64,000 nt of DNA from Micromonospora sp. CB01531. Lineage in GTDB: Bacteria > Actinomycetota > Actinomycetes > Mycobacteriales > Micromonosporaceae. A model generated the notes under the pieces. That model saw only the letters and a program-made list of their open reading frames with translations. It did not search any database and was not told the origin of the DNA. The stretch covers positions 1 to 64,000 of the forward strand of contig NZ_LWLS01000138.1 of the NCBI RefSeq assembly GCF_001905095.1. The letters run 5' to 3'. A program made the translations under genes and the position numbers. Numbering within the stretch: the stretch's first letter is position 1; each line of letters begins with the position of its first letter. Positions 61,949-64,000 of the stretch are shown piece after piece.

Positions 61949-64000
61949 GTGGCGCTCGTGCGCGTGTACTGCGGTCTGGCCTCGGCGGATCCGGCCGACC
62001 GGCCTGCTTCGGCCGGTTCGACGCTGACGTCCGCTGTGGTCGACGACGCAGGCCGTCTGCTGCATGTCTACGAGATCGGCGACGACCCCGCTGGCTACGC
62101 CCAGTTGGTCGCGCTGCTCGTGGAGCGGTCAGGCGGGCCGAGCGGTGCGGCCATCGCCGCCGACAGTGACGACCACACCGTCACCTCGCTGCTCAGTGCG
62201 GCCGGTCGGCCACTGGCGATCGCGGACGACGACTCGGTCGACGACTTCGCCGAGCGCTTCGCCGACGACGACTCGCTGGAGGAGATGCAGTCCCCACCGG
62301 CCGAGCGCCGGGCGGTCGGGCTGGCCCGGGCGCTGCAGGCGGGCGCCCTCTCCGCGGTCACCTTGCCGGCCCCCCGGGATCTCGCCGGCTACAAGCAGGT
62401 CCTCGCCGCGCACGCCGCGCTGGCCAGCGGGCGGCACTCCGCCGCCGTGGCGCTGCGCGAGGTGCTCCGCGAGCTCTACCCGGCCGCCCTCCGCGCCTAC
62501 CCGGACCCGGCCGAGCCGGTCTCCCTGGCCATCCTCGACGCGCTGCCGGAGCCCGGCATGCTCGGCGGCACGGTGGCCCGGGGCCGCGAGGTCGGAGTCG
62601 CCGCGGACGCGGTCACCGCGCACCTCGCCAACGAGGGCGTCGCGGACGCCGACACCATCAACGACGCGGTCACCGCGCTGCGGGTCGCCATCGCCGAGAC
62701 GCCTCGACGGGCCGCCGTCAACCGGGCGCTCACCGCCGCCGTCGCGGAGACGGTTCGGCAGGCGGTCTCCGCCGTCCGGGCCTGCGACGCCGGCTGCGAA
62801 GCCCTGGTCGACGCGCTCAGCGCCCGGGTGACCACGCCCGCCCCGGCACCGGGCCGCCGGGCCGTCACCGGGCGAGGCGAGCCGGTCGACGATCGGCCCG
62901 CCCTCGGCAACACCGCCACCGGCCTGCGTACGGTCCGCCCGGCGGAGCCCGAGCCGGTCGGCCGGCGCACCCGCCCCGAGCCGGTCTCCGGGCCGGCCAC
63001 GCCCGCGTCGCCTCGTCCGCTCGGCCCGCCGCCGGTCGCCCCGGCACCGGTCGCGCCGCCGCCCGTCGCCCCCGCCCCGGTCGCCCCGGCCGCCGCCAGC
63101 GGCCGGCCGACGTCCGCGCCGCCGTCGCGTACCGAGCCGACCGGCGCGCCGCTGCCGCAGCGGGCGGACGCCCCCGCCAACCGGCCGATCTCCGCACCGC
63201 CTCCGCCGCCGCCCGGGATCACCCCGATCGCCCCTGCCCAGCGGGGCAAGGTGCCGCCGGCCGAGGCTGGCGAGCCGTTCCGCCCGACGCTGACCACGGC
63301 GGCGATCAACAGCGCCCGGGCCGAGCGGCAGCGGACCGTCATCCCGCCCCGGCCCAAGACCAACCAGGAGCCACCGACCGGCGGCTTCAGCGCCACCGAC
63401 CTGAGCGTTCCGGTGCCGCCCCCGCGCCCCAACCAGGAGTCCGCTCCCCCGGGCTCCCGGGCCAACTGGCCGCTGGTCAACAACAGCGACGACCAGGACG
63501 ACCGCGCCGTCCAGGCGCCGCCCGCCTACCCCTACGGCGGGGGCGTGGACGCGCCGAGCGACCCGGGCACCAGCCGGGTCACCCCGCCGTGGCTCGCGGA
63601 CGACCTGCCGCAGGAGCCGCCGATGCTCCGCCTGGTGGAGCCGCCGCCGCTGGCCGACCGGGCCCTACGCGACGAACTGGACGCGCCGACCGACCCGGGC
63701 CTGGACGCGCCGTCCCTGCGGCTCGTCGAGCGGCAGGAGGCGACCAGGCCGGGCCGCCCGGCGCCGCGCGCCGAGCTGCCCACCCCGCCCGAGCGGCGGC
63801 TCGAGCCGAAGGAGCACCGGCCACCGCCGGTGTCCGACGAGGGCGACGGTGACTTGCTGATCTTCGCCCAAGCGAAGTCCGCCTGGTTCGTCGGGCACGG
63901 CGACGAAGCCGACCTGGACTGGTCGAGCACCGCGGACACCGGCTGGCAGGCCGCCCAGCAGGCGGCCCGCCCGTCGGTGGGTACGGAGACCAAGGCCGGT
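61949..64000 (+). CDS. Large protein with degenerate IS110-like (DEDD) N-terminus, partial
   Basis: Open for 684 codons to the window edge. Residues 1-215 align in pattern with IS110-type DEDD transposases (LVRVYCGLASADPADRPASA; GYAQLVALLVERS; SLLSAAGRPLAIADDDSVDD; AALREVLRELYPAALRAYPD), but the first Asp of the usual GIDV motif is absent. From about 280 the chain is Pro/Ala-rich and disordered. The GTG at 61949 has a GGGAGGAGG site 9 nt upstream. The clean long frame and the setting next to a conserved gene suggest a domesticated chromosomal protein rather than an active element. The family identity is an inference from pattern. Confidence 0.7.
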   Translation, partial: MALVRVYCGLASADPADRPASAGSTLTSAVVDDAGRLLHVYEIGDDPAGYAQLVALLVERSGGPSGAAIAADSDDHTVTSLLSAAGRPLAIADDDSVDDFAERFADDDSLEEMQSPPAERRAVGLARALQAGALSAVTLPAPRDLAGYKQVLAAHAALASGRHSAAVALREVLRELYPAALRAYPDPAEPVSLAILDALPEPGMLGGTVARGREVGVAADAVTAHLANEGVADADTINDAVTALRVAIAETPRRAAVNRALTAAVAETVRQAVSAVRACDAGCEALVDALSARVTTPAPAPGRRAVTGRGEPVDDRPALGNTATGLRTVRPAEPEPVGRRTRPEPVSGPATPASPRPLGPPPVAPAPVAPPPVAPAPVAPAAASGRPTSAPPSRTEPTGAPLPQRADAPANRPISAPPPPPPGITPIAPAQRGKVPPAEAGEPFRPTLTTAAINSARAERQRTVIPPRPKTNQEPPTGGFSATDLSVPVPPPRPNQESAPPGSRANWPLVNNSDDQDDRAVQAPPAYPYGGGVDAPSDPGTSRVTPPWLADDLPQEPPMLRLVEPPPLADRALRDELDAPTDPGLDAPSLRLVERQEATRPGRPAPRAELPTPPERRLEPKEHRPPPVSDEGDGDLLIFAQAKSAWFVGHGDEADLDWSSTADTGWQAAQQAARPSVGTETKAG

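Overview
This is a 64-kb stretch of a very GC-rich actinomycete chromosome. Gene families and style (GTG starts, stop/start overlaps, PknB-type kinases, acyl-CoA carboxylase epsilon subunit, GuaB1, CydABDC, DUF4349, GPP34) point to Micromonospora or a close relative in Micromonosporaceae. That assignment is from protein family content, not a database search. About 55 protein genes are supported. No rRNA, tRNA or CRISPR array was seen.

Layout. 1-9.9 kb: the 3' end of an acyl-CoA carboxylase beta gene, an ECF sigma factor with a membrane-anchored partner, a PanE-like reductase, an M50-type membrane protein, a Uma2-family pseudogene split by a TnpB-type element, a secreted GH25 lysozyme and a Ser/Thr kinase. 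9.9-18.5 kb: acyl-CoA carboxylase epsilon subunit, a small type VII secretion-like unit ending in a broken mycosin, Maf, an O-methyltransferase, an MFS transporter and a DrrAB-like ABC exporter with PadR. 18.6-30.2 kb: acyl-CoA carboxylase alpha subunit, LysG/LysE, GuaB1, TetR, a MarR-led heterodimeric ABC exporter, and a short threonyl-tRNA synthetase paralogue preceded by a Thr-Thr-Thr leader peptide and a strong hairpin. 30.5-43.2 kb: DedA, DUF998, NmrA-like, an LpdA-like flavoprotein, GGCT, tandem GNAT, SCO6745-like, coiled-coil, metallo-hydrolase, DUF4349, M20 amidohydrolase and an acyl-CoA mutase large subunit. 43.3-52 kb: a second kinase, phosphosugar mutase, GPP34, upp, and deoC with two aldehyde dehydrogenases (nucleoside and deoxyribose salvage). 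52.2-64 kb: BlaI/M56, cydABDC, a PadR and permease-prefix pair, an acidic conserved protein and a partial large protein that looks like a degenerate IS110-type transposase.

How genes work together. Carboxylase subunits alpha, beta and epsilon plus the acyl-CoA mutase suggest propionyl-CoA/methylmalonyl-CoA metabolism. Upp, DeoC, the phosphosugar mutase and aldehyde dehydrogenase suit pentose-nucleoside salvage. CydABDC makes and matures cytochrome bd.

Most notable signals: (i) an apparent threonine attenuator upstream of the truncated ThrRS; (ii) a TnpB-like RNA-guided-nuclease candidate inserted exactly in a conserved motif of a Uma2 gene, with both halves of the host gene readable; (iii) Thr-x-x-(aliphatic/Asp) repeats in both kinase linkers resembling FHA-docking sites; (iv) two copies of a 21-bp palindrome family, each between convergent genes; (v) an approximately 83-bp repeat that has opened an ATGA stop/start overlap; (vi) a mycosin with Asp-to-Asn at the catalytic position plus a frameshift.
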